Shown here piece after piece: positions 41,296 through 50,384 of a stretch of DNA of 64,000 nt. The stretch's first letter is position 1. Every line of letters starts with the position of its first letter. The notes under the pieces are model-generated. The model did no database searches, was not told the origin of the DNA, and saw only the letters and a program-made list of their open reading frames with translations. A program made the position numbers and the translations under genes. This DNA comes from Ottowia testudinis (GTDB lineage Bacteria > Pseudomonadota > Gammaproteobacteria > Burkholderiales > Burkholderiaceae_C), in the NCBI RefSeq assembly GCF_017498525.1, contig NZ_CP071796.1, positions 3,224,001-3,288,000 on the forward strand. Direction: 5' to 3'.

Positions 41296-42597
41296 TCACT
41301 GCTGGAACGGCCCCCACGAGGGCTCACGAATATCTCCACTGCGTCCCGCCAGGCGGGCCTTGATCTTGCCGTCGACCGTGGTGGTCATGAGCGCTTCGCG
41401 CCCGCCTTGCCGGGTTGCGTACACGATCAGCCGACTGTTGGGCGCGAAACTGGGATTTTCGTCCTCGGACGTGTCGGTCACCGCGGTCACATTGCCAGAG
41501 GCCAGCTCCATCACCTGCAATTTATAGCCGCCAGTGCGCGAGACGTATGCCAGATAACGTCCATCGGGACTGACAGCGGGCGACACGTTATATGCGCCGT
41601 TGAAGGTCACGCGCTGGGCATTGCCACCACTGGCGGGCATGCGGTAGATCTGCGGTGCGCCGCCACGGTCGCTTACGAAATAAATGCTGGCACCGTCGGG
41701 TGAAAAAGTCGGCTCGGTGTCGATGCTCTGAGATTGCGTCAGGCGCCGTGGCTCGCCGCCTGAGGCGCTGATCAGGTAGATCTGCGACCCACCGTCCCGC
41801 GACAGCGTCACGGCCAGGCTGCGGCCGTCGGGCGACCATGCCGGCGCGCTGTTGGAGCCGCGGAAGTTGGCCAGCAGGCGGCGGCGGCCGTTGGCCACGT
41901 CGTGCACATAGATCACCGGCTTGCGCGATTCGAACGACACATAGGCCAATTGCGAACCGTTGGGCGACCAGGTGGGCGAAATGATGGGCTCTGGGCTGCC
42001 CAGCGCCGCCTGCGCGTTCTCGCCGTCCGAATCGGCCACCCACAGCGTGTAACGGCTGCCGGCCTTGGTCACGTAGGCCAGGCGGGTCGAAAACACGCCC
42101 TTCTCGCCCGTGAGCTTTTCATAGATATAGTCGGCGATCTTGTGGGCCGCCAGCCGCAAGTCGGCCTGGGGCACCACATAGCCCTGTCCGCCCAAATCCT
42201 GGCCCTTGACCACGTCCCACAAGCGAAAGCGCACATCGTAGCGGCCATCGGGCAGCCTGGTCACGCTGCCACCGGCCAGCGCATCGGCGCTGCGCTGGCG
42301 CCAGACCGACATGTCGGGCCGCGTGGTCTCGTCCATCGCCTGGCCGCTGGCATCGACAGGGCGGAACTGACCGCTGCGCTCAAGGTCGGCGCGAATAATG
42401 GCACTGATTTTCTGCGGCGCGGCGTCTTCGCCGCGAAACGGCACCAGCGCGATGGGCAGCTGGGTCAAGCCGACGCCGGACACCTCGACGCGAAACTGCG
42501 CGAAAGCCGTGGGAACGGATGTGGCCGCTAACCCGGCGATCAAGGCACGGCGCTGCCGGTTGGGGAAATTGGTGCGATGGGATGCGTCGGATTTCAT
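41296..42597 (-). CDS. tolB: Tol-Pal system periplasmic protein TolB
   Basis: Predicted 433 aa. A signal peptide (ALIAGLAATSVPTAFAQF), an N-terminal mixed domain and a six-bladed WD-like propeller with repeats such as IISPTWSPNGSQLAYVSFES and NSAPAWSPDGRSLAVTLSRD. It binds Pal and is part of the envelope constriction machine. tolQRA are not in the window. It is divergent from msbA, with 188 bases between the two starts. Confidence 0.96.
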   Translation of the reverse strand: MKSDASHRTNFPNRQRRALIAGLAATSVPTAFAQFRVEVSGVGLTQLPIALVPFRGEDAAPQKISAIIRADLERSGQFRPVDASGQAMDETTRPDMSVWRQRSADALAGGSVTRLPDGRYDVRFRLWDVVKGQDLGGQGYVVPQADLRLAAHKIADYIYEKLTGEKGVFSTRLAYVTKAGSRYTLWVADSDGENAQAALGSPEPIISPTWSPNGSQLAYVSFESRKPVIYVHDVANGRRRLLANFRGSNSAPAWSPDGRSLAVTLSRDGGSQIYLISASGGEPRRLTQSQSIDTEPTFSPDGASIYFVSDRGGAPQIYRMPASGGNAQRVTFNGAYNVSPAVSPDGRYLAYVSRTGGYKLQVMELASGNVTAVTDTSEDENPSFAPNSRLIVYATRQGGREALMTTTVDGKIKARLAGRSGDIREPSWGPFQQ

Positions 42598-42785
42598 ATC
42601 GGAAGGCTGCGGAAAGGCCAAGCAGGCCACCGAGTCGAGAAGACCACGGCAATGGTAACAAGCTTGTCCGCAGCGGCGTTTCAAACTGTGAATTTGTCCA
42701 AGATAGATGCCGGAAGTTCCTTCGAACCCAGTGCATGGCGGGGCGCTCCGTAGAATCCGCAGGCCAGTCAGCACCCCCGTTTGCC

Positions 42786-44618
42786 ATGAACAGCCCCCCG
42801 AATCCTCCACCCGCCTCGCCCGCCGCCGAGCGCCCGTGGCGCGCGCGTTTGGCGCGGCTGTGGCCCTATTTCAGCGAATATCGACTGGGCTGGGTGCTGG
42901 CCATTGCCGGCACGTTGATCAGCGCGCTGACCGAAGCCTCGGTGCCGGCCCTGCTCAAGCCGCTGCTGGACGACGGTTTTACGCAGGGCAGCCTGCCGAT
43001 CTGGTCGGTGCCGCTGGCCATCGTCGGGTTGTTCGCGCTGCGCGGCCTGGCGCATTTCGCCAGCCAATACGCGCTGGCGCGCATCGCCAACGACGGCATG
43101 GTCAAGCTGCGCACGCAGCTGTTTAACCGCCTGCTCAACGCCGACCTGTCCCTGTTCGCGCGCCAGAGTGCCAGCCAGCTGGCCAACACCATCGTCTACG
43201 AGGTGCAAACCGGCACCACCATGCTGGTGCAATCGCTGCTTAACCTGGGACGCGACAGCTTTTCGGTGGTGGCCTTGATGGCTTATCTGCTTTATTTGAA
43301 CTGGTCGTTGACCCTCATCGTGCTGCTGCTGGTGCCCATCGTCGCACTGATCATGAAGGCCACCTCGCGCCGCATGTACCGCTACACCCGCTTGGCGCAA
43401 AGCACCACCGACGAGCTGGCCTATGTGGTGGAAGAGAACGTGCTGGCCCACCGCATGGTGCGCCTGCACGGCGCGCAGCCCGGGCAGGCCGAGCGCTTTC
43501 ACGCCTTGAGCCGCGCGCTGCGCGGTGTCTCGATCAAGGCCACCAGCGCTTCGGCCGCCGCCATGCCGCTGGCGCAGATGGCGGCGGCCGTGGCGCTGTC
43601 GGTGGTCATCGGCATCGCGCTGCACCAAGGCCAGGGCAGCAGCGGCCGCCCCATGACGGTGGGTGGCTTTGTCGCCTTCATCGGCGCCATGTTGATGTTG
43701 ATCCAGCCGCTGCGGCGGTTGACCGATGTCGTGGGCCCGGTCACGCGCGGCCTGGCGGCGCTGGAGCGCGGCTTGGATTTGATGGAGCAGGTGCAGCCTG
43801 AGTTGGGGCCGCCCGTCAGCCACGCGCCCGCTGCACGCGCGCAAGGCCAGATCACGCTGCGCGACGTCAACGTCGCGTATGCCGACGATGCCGAACCGGC
43901 GTTGCGCGGCGTCAGCCTCCATGTCGCCTCGGGTGAAACCGTGGCACTGGTCGGGCCTTCGGGCTCTGGCAAGACCACTTTGGTCAACCTGCTGCCGCGC
44001 TTTGTGCGCCCCACCAGCGGCGGCGTGCTGCTGGACGGCCGCGACATCGCCGGCTGGCCGCTGCCCGAATTGCGCGCGCAGTTCGCGTTGGTCAGCCAGG
44101 ACGTGACCATGCTCAACGACACCGTGGCGGCCAACGTCGCGCTGGGGGCGGCCACCATCGATCGCGACCGCGTGCAGCGTTGCCTGCAAGATGCCAACCT
44201 GGCCAGCCACGTCGCCAGCCTGCCGCAGGGCATCGACGCCGTGCTGGGCCATAACGCCACGCAATTGTCGGGGGGCCAGCGCCAGCGGCTGGCGATTGCC
44301 CGCGCGCTGTACAAGGACGCGCCGGTGCTTCTGCTCGACGAGGCCACGAGCGCGCTCGACACCGAAAGCGAGCGCCTGGTGCAACAGGCCATCACGCGAG
44401 CGATGGCTGGGCGCACCACGCTGGTCATCGCGCACCGGCTGTCGACCATCGAGCACGCCGACCGCATCGTGGTGATGGAGCGCGGGCGCATCGTCGAGCA
44501 GGGAACGCATGCACGGTTGATGGCGGCAAGCGGGCTGTACGCACGCTTGCACAGCCACCCCGTGATCTCGTCCGAACCTCGCGCGGACGGCGCGGAAAAG
44601 TCGAACGAAGATATCTGA
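42786..44618 (+). CDS. msbA: Lipid A export ABC transporter MsbA
   Basis: Predicted 610 aa. An N-terminal six-helix membrane domain (about 35-330; GWVLAIAGTLISALTEASVP) is fused to an ATPase domain. Walker A is VALVGPSGSGKTTLVNLLPR, signature TQLSGGQRQRLAIARALYKD, Walker B VLLLDEATSALD. It flips lipid A-core to the outer leaflet. The ATG at 42786 starts the conserved domain; the upstream frame has no sensible content. Confidence 0.93.
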   Translation: MNSPPNPPPASPAAERPWRARLARLWPYFSEYRLGWVLAIAGTLISALTEASVPALLKPLLDDGFTQGSLPIWSVPLAIVGLFALRGLAHFASQYALARIANDGMVKLRTQLFNRLLNADLSLFARQSASQLANTIVYEVQTGTTMLVQSLLNLGRDSFSVVALMAYLLYLNWSLTLIVLLLVPIVALIMKATSRRMYRYTRLAQSTTDELAYVVEENVLAHRMVRLHGAQPGQAERFHALSRALRGVSIKATSASAAAMPLAQMAAAVALSVVIGIALHQGQGSSGRPMTVGGFVAFIGAMLMLIQPLRRLTDVVGPVTRGLAALERGLDLMEQVQPELGPPVSHAPAARAQGQITLRDVNVAYADDAEPALRGVSLHVASGETVALVGPSGSGKTTLVNLLPRFVRPTSGGVLLDGRDIAGWPLPELRAQFALVSQDVTMLNDTVAANVALGAATIDRDRVQRCLQDANLASHVASLPQGIDAVLGHNATQLSGGQRQRLAIARALYKDAPVLLLDEATSALDTESERLVQQAITRAMAGRTTLVIAHRLSTIEHADRIVVMERGRIVEQGTHARLMAASGLYARLHSHPVISSEPRADGAEKSNEDI

Positions 44619-44619
44619 C

Positions 44620-44676
44620 GCTTCTTTTTTGATAGCCGCCTGCGCTTGCCAGAAAAGCGCTGGGGGCTGCTTTTAC
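44620..44676. repeat. Family-1 repeat after msbA
   Basis: CTTCTTTTTTGATAGCCGCC, TGCGCTTGCCAGAAAAGCGC, TGGGGGCTGCTTTT. It begins a few bases after the msbA stop. Confidence 0.85.
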
Positions 44677-44856
44677 TCAGAACCGGCTGGCGATCTCAAG
44701 CACTGAACCGTCGATCCCGGCATTCCATTCATGGCTCGGCACGGGGCCAACGCCCCCATGTGTGGACGCTCGTGCAACACTCCGGTGGCGTAGTCACGCG
44801 AAAGCTGTGGGCACTGACGCCGCCAGCGTGGTTCAGGCCTCTGATCCGTCAGACCA

Positions 44857-44912
44857 CTATATTTTTAATAGCTTCTCGTGCTTGCCCAGAAAAGGCTGAA
44901 GGCCGAATTTCT
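44857..44912. repeat. Family-1 repeat at the 3' end of sixA
   Basis: CTATATTTTTAATAGCTTCT, CGTGCTTGCCCAGAAAAGGC, TGAAGGCCGAATTT. It ends at the sixA stop codon. The ~180 bp between this copy and the one after msbA hold nothing else I recognise. Confidence 0.75.
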
Positions 44913-45374
44913 TCAAAGCAGCTCGGCCGTCTGCACCGTGACGACCACGGTCTGCAACTGGCCTTCGCGCTCGCGGCAGCGCAGCCACCAGACGGCGCCC
45001 TTCTTGACCGAGCATTCGTTGTCGGCCATGCCCAACAGGCGCGAGATCGTCTGGCCCAGCGTGGGCTGGTGGCCAACGATCAACGCCGGTGTCTTGGCCA
45101 TGGGCCAGCCAGCCAGCTGCAAGAGTTGGTCGGGGCTGGCGCCAGGGCGCAGCTCGTCGTGCAGGCGGTACTTGCGGCCCAGCGCGCGCACCGTTTGCTC
45201 GGTGCGCACGGCCGGGCTGGTCAGGACGCGCGTGCCTTCGGGCAACTGGCGATCCAGCCAGGCAGCCATGCGCGCGGCCTGCTTGTCGCCGCGCCGCGTC
45301 AGCGCGCGGTCCAGGTCGGTCATGTCACCCTCGGGTTCCTGCGCCTCGGCGTGGCGCCACAGAATCAGATCCAT
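44913..45374 (-). CDS. sixA: SixA-type phosphohistidine phosphatase
   Basis: Predicted 153 aa. The RHG active site is seen in LILWRHAEAQEPEGDMTDLD, with the second His in ALIVGHQPTLGQTISRLLG. SixA-type enzymes remove phosphate from His of phosphorelay or PTS proteins. It lies 29 bases after the ppk1 stop on the same strand; the pair is common and may share phosphate control, though that is inference. Confidence 0.88.
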   Translation of the reverse strand: MDLILWRHAEAQEPEGDMTDLDRALTRRGDKQAARMAAWLDRQLPEGTRVLTSPAVRTEQTVRALGRKYRLHDELRPGASPDQLLQLAGWPMAKTPALIVGHQPTLGQTISRLLGMADNECSVKKGAVWWLRCREREGQLQTVVVTVQTAELL

Positions 45375-45403
45375 TGCTCGTTCTCCCTCTGTCTGCTGGT
45401 CCA

Positions 45404-47470
45404 TCAGTTGGCTCGATACCGCGCCATCAGCGCATCCTGCGCGCCCGGGCCGGGCTGGCCGCCGGCCGGTACCACGCTGTGATAGTGACCGCCCACGCCC
45501 ATCAGCCAGGCGTCGCGTTCATCGTGCAAGTAGGCCAGCAGGCATTCATCAACGATGCGCTGGCGCATGGCGTAGTCGGTGACCTGCCAGGCGGTCTCTA
45601 CCCGGCGCAGCATGTTGCGGTTCATCCAGTCGGCGGACGACAGCCAAAGCTGCTCGTCGGCCCCGGCGCGAAAGTAAAACACGCGCGAATGCTCCAGAAA
45701 GCGCCCGATGATGCTGCGCACGCGGATATTGTGGGTGAGCGCCGCGGGCAGCATGCAGGCACCGCGCACGATCAGGTCGATCTTGGCGCCCGCATCGCCG
45801 GCACGCAGCAGCGCGACGATCAGCGCCTCGTCGGTCAGGGCATTCATCTTGGCGACGATGCGCCCGCCCTGGCCCTTGCGCGCCGCCTGCGCCACGGCCT
45901 CGATCTTGGCCAGCATCTGTTTGTGCAGCGTGAACGGCGCCAGCAGCATGCGCTGCATGCGCGGCAGGCGGCTGTGGCTGGCCAGGTGAACGAACAGCTG
46001 GTCCATGTCGGATGTGAGGCGCGCGTCGGCCGTCAGCATGCTCAAGTCGGTATACAGCGCCGCGGTGCGCGGGTTGTAGTTGCCGGTGGACAGGTGGCCG
46101 TAGCGGCGCAGCTGGCGGCCTTCGCGGCGCGTCACCAGCAGCATCTTGGCGTGCGTCTTCAGGCCCACCACCCCATAGACCACTTGCGCGCCGGCGCGCT
46201 CCAGGTGCTCGGCCCAGTTGATGTTGGCTTCTTCGTCGAAGCGGGCTTTCAGCTCGACCACGGCGGTCACCTCCTTGCCGCGTTGCTGCGCGTCGATCAG
46301 CAAATCCATCATGCGGCTGTCGTTGCCGGTGCGGTAAATCGTTTGCTTGATGGCCAGCACCAGCGGGTCGTGCACGGCCTCGCGCAAGAAGTCGATCACG
46401 CCGTCGAAACTCTCGAAGGGTTGGTGGATCAGCACGTCGCCCCGGCGCAGGCGCTCGAACACCGAGTCGCCCCGCGCCAACGGCGCCAGCTGCACCGGGT
46501 AACTGGCGCGATACGGCGCAAACAACAGCGCCTGCTCATCGGCCAGCTGGATCAGTTGCTGCAAGCGCACCAGGTTGACCGGGCCCTGCACCTTGAACAG
46601 CGCCTCGGGCGGCAGCTTGAACTGGCGGAGCAAAAAGCTGGCCAGCTCCTCCGAGCAAGCCGACGACACCTCCACCCGCACCGCCTCGCCGTAGTGGCGC
46701 TGGTGGAGCTCCTGCCGCAGCGCGGTGCGCAGGTTCTTGACCTCCGCCTCGTCCACGGACATATCCGAATCGCGGGTGACGCGAAAGTGCGAGAAGTCGC
46801 CCACCTCGCGCCCCGGAAACAAATCCGGCAAATGGGCCCGCACCACGCTGGATAGCATGACGAACAGCGCCTCTTGCCCCGCCACGCGCTCGGGCAGGCG
46901 CAGCACGCGCGGCAGCACGCGCGGCACCTTGACGATGGCGATCTCGTTGCTGCGGCCAAAGGCGTCCTTGCCCTTCAACTGCACGATGAAATTGAGCGAC
47001 TTGTTGGCCACCAGCGGAAACGGGTGCGCCGGGTCCAGCGCCACCGGCACCAGCAGCGGCTTGACCTCGCGCAGGAAATGGTCGCGCACCCATTTGCGCT
47101 GCGCCTCGGAGCGGTCCAGGTGCGAGACGATGCGAATGCGCCGCGCCGCCATTGCCGGCAGCAGCACTTCGTTGTAGATGGCGTACTGCCGGTCGACCAA
47201 TTGGTGCGCCGCCGCCATCAGTTGGCGCATGCCGCCGGAGGCATCGGCGCCGTCACGCCAGGCGGTCAGGTGAGGCTCGGCGCGCACCTCAAAAAACTCA
47301 TCCAGGTTGGACGACACGATGCACAGGTAGCGCAGGCGTTCCAGCAGCGGCACGTCGGGCCGCTCGGCCCAGTGCAGCACGCGGTGGTTGAAGTCGAGAA
47401 TGCTGAGGTCGCGATCGTGCAACGGGTAGCGCGCCAGGATGGCTGCGGTGTCAGCGGCGGCGGTTGGCAT
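45404..47470 (-). CDS. ppk1: Polyphosphate kinase 1
   Basis: Predicted 688 aa, family length. N-terminal RDLSILDFNHRVLHWAERPD, catalytic region with the phosphorylated His in GLKTHAKMLLVTRREGRQLR and YGHLSTGNYNPRTAALYTDL. Reversibly makes polyphosphate from ATP. The ATG at 47470 is followed by the family N-terminus. It is in the same strand as sixA and 39 bases after the glycosyltransferase stop. Confidence 0.97.
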   Translation of the reverse strand: MPTAAADTAAILARYPLHDRDLSILDFNHRVLHWAERPDVPLLERLRYLCIVSSNLDEFFEVRAEPHLTAWRDGADASGGMRQLMAAAHQLVDRQYAIYNEVLLPAMAARRIRIVSHLDRSEAQRKWVRDHFLREVKPLLVPVALDPAHPFPLVANKSLNFIVQLKGKDAFGRSNEIAIVKVPRVLPRVLRLPERVAGQEALFVMLSSVVRAHLPDLFPGREVGDFSHFRVTRDSDMSVDEAEVKNLRTALRQELHQRHYGEAVRVEVSSACSEELASFLLRQFKLPPEALFKVQGPVNLVRLQQLIQLADEQALLFAPYRASYPVQLAPLARGDSVFERLRRGDVLIHQPFESFDGVIDFLREAVHDPLVLAIKQTIYRTGNDSRMMDLLIDAQQRGKEVTAVVELKARFDEEANINWAEHLERAGAQVVYGVVGLKTHAKMLLVTRREGRQLRRYGHLSTGNYNPRTAALYTDLSMLTADARLTSDMDQLFVHLASHSRLPRMQRMLLAPFTLHKQMLAKIEAVAQAARKGQGGRIVAKMNALTDEALIVALLRAGDAGAKIDLIVRGACMLPAALTHNIRVRSIIGRFLEHSRVFYFRAGADEQLWLSSADWMNRNMLRRVETAWQVTDYAMRQRIVDECLLAYLHDERDAWLMGVGGHYHSVVPAGGQPGPGAQDALMARYRAN

Positions 47471-47509
47471 GGCGGCACTTCAAAAAGTGGAGCATCGCCG
47501 CAGGATACC

Positions 47510-48565
47510 TCAGCATGTCGCGGGTTGCGGCACCGCCTCCACCCGCGTTGGCACCAGATGGCCGCGAAACTGGCGCACCGCCTCGTCCCAGCCAAAGCGC
47601 TCGGCGTGGGCGCGAGCGGTTTCGCGCGGAATGCGCAGCGCCTGCTGCACGGCGGAGCGCAGGTCGGTGTGCATCACCCCACCTTGCGGCTGTCCCGGCG
47701 CTGCGGCCAACACCTCGGTCGGGCCATCGACCGGGTAGGCCGCCACCGGCGTGCCGGCCGCCATGGCTTCGAGCATCACCAGGCCAAACGTGTCGGCACG
47801 GCTGGGGAAGACAAACACGTCGGCCGCCGCGTACACACGCGCCAGCTCCTCGCGGGGCAGCACGCCCAGCCAGCGCACCTGCGGAAAGCGCGCGCGCAGC
47901 TTGTCTTCGACCGGGCCGACGCCGCACACCACCTGGGTGCCGGGCAGGTCCAGCTCCAGAAAGGCGTGGATGTTTTTCTCGTAAGACACCCGGCCGACGA
48001 ACAGGTGCAGTGGCCGGGCAATGCGCCCCAGCGGTGCGTAATCGATGGCCTTGGGCGCGAAGGCGAACAGGCGCGTGTCCACGCCATGCGTCCATTCGCG
48101 CAGGTTCTTGAAGCCGCGCCCGGCCAGCCCCTCCGACACGCCGCGCGTGGGCACCATCACACCCGACGAGGGGCGGTGAAAGTGGCGGAAGAAGGCATAA
48201 CCCCAGGGCAGCGGCAGCTTGACCGCCGCGTGCAGGATCTCGGGGAACTTGGTGTGAAACGCCGTGGTGAAGGCCCAGCCGCGCCGCAAGCAGTGGCGCC
48301 GCGCTGCCCAGCCCAGCGGGCCTTCGGTGGCGATGTGCACGGCGTCGGGCTGCGCGCGGTCGAGCAGGCCGCGCACTTGCGAGCCGGGGCGCACCGCCAG
48401 GTCGATGCCAGGGTAGCCGGGGCAGGGCCGGGTCTTGAACTGGCCGGGCTCGATGACGATCACCTCGTCACCGCCGGCGCGCAGCGACTGCACCAGCTCG
48501 ATGAGCGTGGTCACCACACCATTGACCTGCGGCTGCCAGGCGTCCGTCACCAAAGCGATTTTCAT
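47510..48565 (-). CDS. GT4-family glycosyltransferase
   Basis: Predicted 351 aa. N-terminal KIALVTDAWQPQVNGVVTTL and C-terminal nucleotide-sugar site VFVFPSRADTFGLVMLEAMA. These resemble mannosyltransferases such as MgtA and sulfolipid SqdX-like enzymes. The acceptor and donor are unknown. It is on the same strand as ppk1, but a phosphate-related role such as membrane lipid exchange is only speculation. Confidence 0.85.
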   Translation of the reverse strand: MKIALVTDAWQPQVNGVVTTLIELVQSLRAGGDEVIVIEPGQFKTRPCPGYPGIDLAVRPGSQVRGLLDRAQPDAVHIATEGPLGWAARRHCLRRGWAFTTAFHTKFPEILHAAVKLPLPWGYAFFRHFHRPSSGVMVPTRGVSEGLAGRGFKNLREWTHGVDTRLFAFAPKAIDYAPLGRIARPLHLFVGRVSYEKNIHAFLELDLPGTQVVCGVGPVEDKLRARFPQVRWLGVLPREELARVYAAADVFVFPSRADTFGLVMLEAMAAGTPVAAYPVDGPTEVLAAAPGQPQGGVMHTDLRSAVQQALRIPRETARAHAERFGWDEAVRQFRGHLVPTRVEAVPQPATC

Positions 48566-48572
48566 GGCGTAA

Positions 48573-48628
48573 CTTCAAAAATAAGAGCTGCTTGCGCTTG
48601 ATGGGTAAGCGCTGGAGCATGATTTGGC
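48573..48628. repeat. Family-1 repeat upstream of the glycosyltransferase gene
   Basis: CAAAAATAAGAGCTGCTTGC, GCTTGATGGGTAAGCGCTGG, AGCATGATT. It is just upstream of the ATG of the glycosyltransferase gene. Confidence 0.8.
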
Positions 48629-48638
48629 TTGAAGAAAA

Positions 48639-48690
48639 GCAGCCGGACGCGAAGGACGCGAAGGTTTCGCGAAAGACACAAAAGAACTCA
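48639..48690. repeat. Left arm of ~50 bp inverted repeat around IS200/IS605
   Basis: AGCCGGACGCGAAGGACGCG, AAGGTTTCGCGAAAGACAC. It matches in inverted orientation the segment at 49288-49342. Confidence 0.65.
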
Positions 48691-49255
48691 ACAACCACCG
48701 GCTAAAGCCGGTGGGTTGAGATTCCAGGCACTGAAAGTGCACCACCCACGCGTCGACTTCACGACGCGTCTCTTGATGGCGGCTCCGCTCTGAAGTTGTC
48801 GTCTCGACTCGGCTCAAAGTGGTGCTCCAAATACTGCTTGATCATCTCTTCCGTCATCTGACCTACCGTCGCACAAAAATACCCTCGCGCCCACAGATGA
48901 CGACCCCAGAACCTCTTCTTCAGATGCGAGTACTCTTCGAACAGCTTGCTGGCCGTGCGGCCCTTGAGCCGTCTCATGATCTCGCTGGGCGCCAGCTCCG
49001 GCGGCGCACTCACCAATATGTGAACGTGGTCGCTACTGACCACCCCCTTCACGATCCTGATTTCGAACGCCTCGCAGGTCTGCCTGACCAACTCTCGCAC
49101 CCTCAGAGCCACCTCGCCTTGCAATACCTTGTAGCGGTACTTGGTGACCCACACAAAGTGGTATTCAATCTGGTAGACCGTGTGGCTGCCGTATCTGTAG
49201 TCCATCCCAACATCATCGAGCTAAAGCTCACCGGCTCAAAGCCGGTGGTTTGAAC
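48691..49255 (-). mobile_element. IS200/IS605-family element (tnpA only)
   Basis: About 570 bp with a single HUH transposase gene and no tnpB. Subterminal hairpins are CCACCGGCTTTAGCCGGTGG (48695-48714) and CACCGGCTTTGAGCCGGTG (49229-49247), the imperfect palindromes such transposases recognise. The exact ends are inferred from these hairpins. Confidence 0.85.
48759..49205 (-). CDS. tnpA: IS200/IS605-family transposase TnpA
   Basis: Predicted 148 aa, single-strand Y1 HUH transposase. The HUH motif is in GVVSSDHVHILVSAPPEL and the catalytic Tyr in VGQMTEEMIKQYLEHHFE. The N-terminus HTVYQIEYHFVWVTKYRYKV is typical. It is full length and looks intact. Partner tnpB and omega-like guide RNAs are absent. 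Confidence 0.93.
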   Translation of the reverse strand: MDYRYGSHTVYQIEYHFVWVTKYRYKVLQGEVALRVRELVRQTCEAFEIRIVKGVVSSDHVHILVSAPPELAPSEIMRRLKGRTASKLFEEYSHLKKRFWGRHLWARGYFCATVGQMTEEMIKQYLEHHFEPSRDDNFRAEPPSRDAS

Positions 49256-49287
49256 CTTGGGATGGAAAATCAAAACCACGGCTTTCA

Positions 49288-49342
49288 CTTTGTCTTTTTT
49301 GCGTCCTTCGCGTATTTTTCGCGCCCTTCGCGTCCGGCTGTT
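49288..49342. repeat. Right arm of ~50 bp inverted repeat around IS200/IS605
   Basis: On the minus strand AGCCGGACGCGAAGGGCGCG, then AAAAATACGCGAAGGACGC. It mirrors the left arm at 48639-48690. Confidence 0.65.
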
Positions 49343-49359
49343 TGGCTGTTTGGCGACAT

Positions 49360-50151
49360 TCACACAGTCTCTGCCGCCTGCGCCTGGCGCACCCACTGGG
49401 CGCCGTCGCCGGCTTGCCAGAAGATCAGCTCCAGCCGCCCGTCGTGGTGTTCCACCAGGGCGCTGCGGCTTTCGACCCAGTCGCCGTCGTTGCAGTACAG
49501 CATGCCGTCGATGGTGCGGATCTCGGCGTGGTGGATGTGGCCGCAGACCACGCCGTCGTAGCCGCGCCGGCGCGCCTCGGCGGCCACGGCGCTTTCAAAG
49601 TCGCTGACGTAGTTCACCGCCTTTTTCACCTTGTGCTTCAGGTACGCCGACAGCGACCAGTACGGCAGCCCCAGGCGCGCGCGCAGGCTGTTGAAGTGGC
49701 GATTGAGCTTGAGCACCGTCTCGTAGGCGTGGTCGCCCACGTAGGCCAGCCACTTGGCGTGCTGGATCACGCCGTCGAAGTGGTCGCCATGCGTGATCCA
49801 CAGGCGCCGGCCATCCGCGGTGACGTGCACGCTGTCTTCCACCACGTCGATGCCGCCGAAGTTGTGGTTCAGGAAGCCGCGCGCGAATTCATCGTGGTTG
49901 CCCGGCACGAACACCACGTGGCAGCCCTTGCGGGCGCGGCGCAGCAGCTTTTGCACCACGTCGTTGTGCGACTGCGGCCAGAACCAGCGCCGGCGCAGCT
50001 GCCAGCCGTCGATGATGTCGCCGATCAGGTACAGCGTTTCGCTGTCGTGCTCTTTCAAGAAGTCGAGCAGCGGCCCCGCCTGGCAGCCGGGTGTGCCCAG
50101 GTGGATGTCGGATATGAAAATGGCGCGGAACCGGGGCCGGTCGCGCGCCAT
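49360..50151 (-). CDS. LpxH-like UDP-2,3-diacylglucosamine diphosphatase / metallophosphoesterase
   Basis: Predicted 263 aa from the ATG at 50149-50151; a start at 50235 would add a 28-residue low-complexity leader. Two-metal phosphoesterase motifs: IFISDIHLGTPGC, YLIGDIIDGW, FVPGNHDEF, ITHGDHFDG and GHIHHAEIRTIDG. The subgroup with this long insert (WSLSAYLKHKVKKAVNYVSD) is often annotated as LpxH but is unproven. It follows the OlsB-like gene on the same strand. Confidence 0.8.
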   Translation of the reverse strand: MARDRPRFRAIFISDIHLGTPGCQAGPLLDFLKEHDSETLYLIGDIIDGWQLRRRWFWPQSHNDVVQKLLRRARKGCHVVFVPGNHDEFARGFLNHNFGGIDVVEDSVHVTADGRRLWITHGDHFDGVIQHAKWLAYVGDHAYETVLKLNRHFNSLRARLGLPYWSLSAYLKHKVKKAVNYVSDFESAVAAEARRRGYDGVVCGHIHHAEIRTIDGMLYCNDGDWVESRSALVEHHDGRLELIFWQAGDGAQWVRQAQAAETV

Positions 50152-50314
50152 GTCGGGCTCATCGGTGTCACCGCCGCCGCCGTCATCGTGCGACGATTCG
50201 CGCCACGGCAAGTCAAGACTGCCCGCGCGCGCCATCGCGGGAAACGAAAAATGGGAACGAACGGCCGCGGAGCAGGCCATGCCAGTGGCCGCCGTGGCCG
50301 GACCTGCGCCGGCC

Positions 50315-50384
50315 ACCAGCGGCGTCCCCCCTCCCGCAGGAGAGGGGGGAAGGCGCCGAAGGCGACTCAGGGGGGTGCTCACCG
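50315..50384. repeat. G/C-run hairpin repeat, copy C
   Basis: GGCGTCCCCCCTCCCGCAGG, AGAGGGGGGAAGGCGCCGAA, GGCGACTCAGGGGGGTGCTC. The stem CCCCCCTC pairs with GAGAGGGG. It sits between the OlsB-like stop and the phosphoesterase gene. Confidence 0.65.

Noticed and set aside
48759-49205. IS200-type gene as a REP-associated tyrosine transposase (RAYT) that mobilises the family-1 repeats
   Set aside because: The protein has the pattern of a standard IS200 TnpA, and its own hairpins (CCACCGGC...) are unlike the family-1 repeat. The long flanking arms do not match the repeat either.
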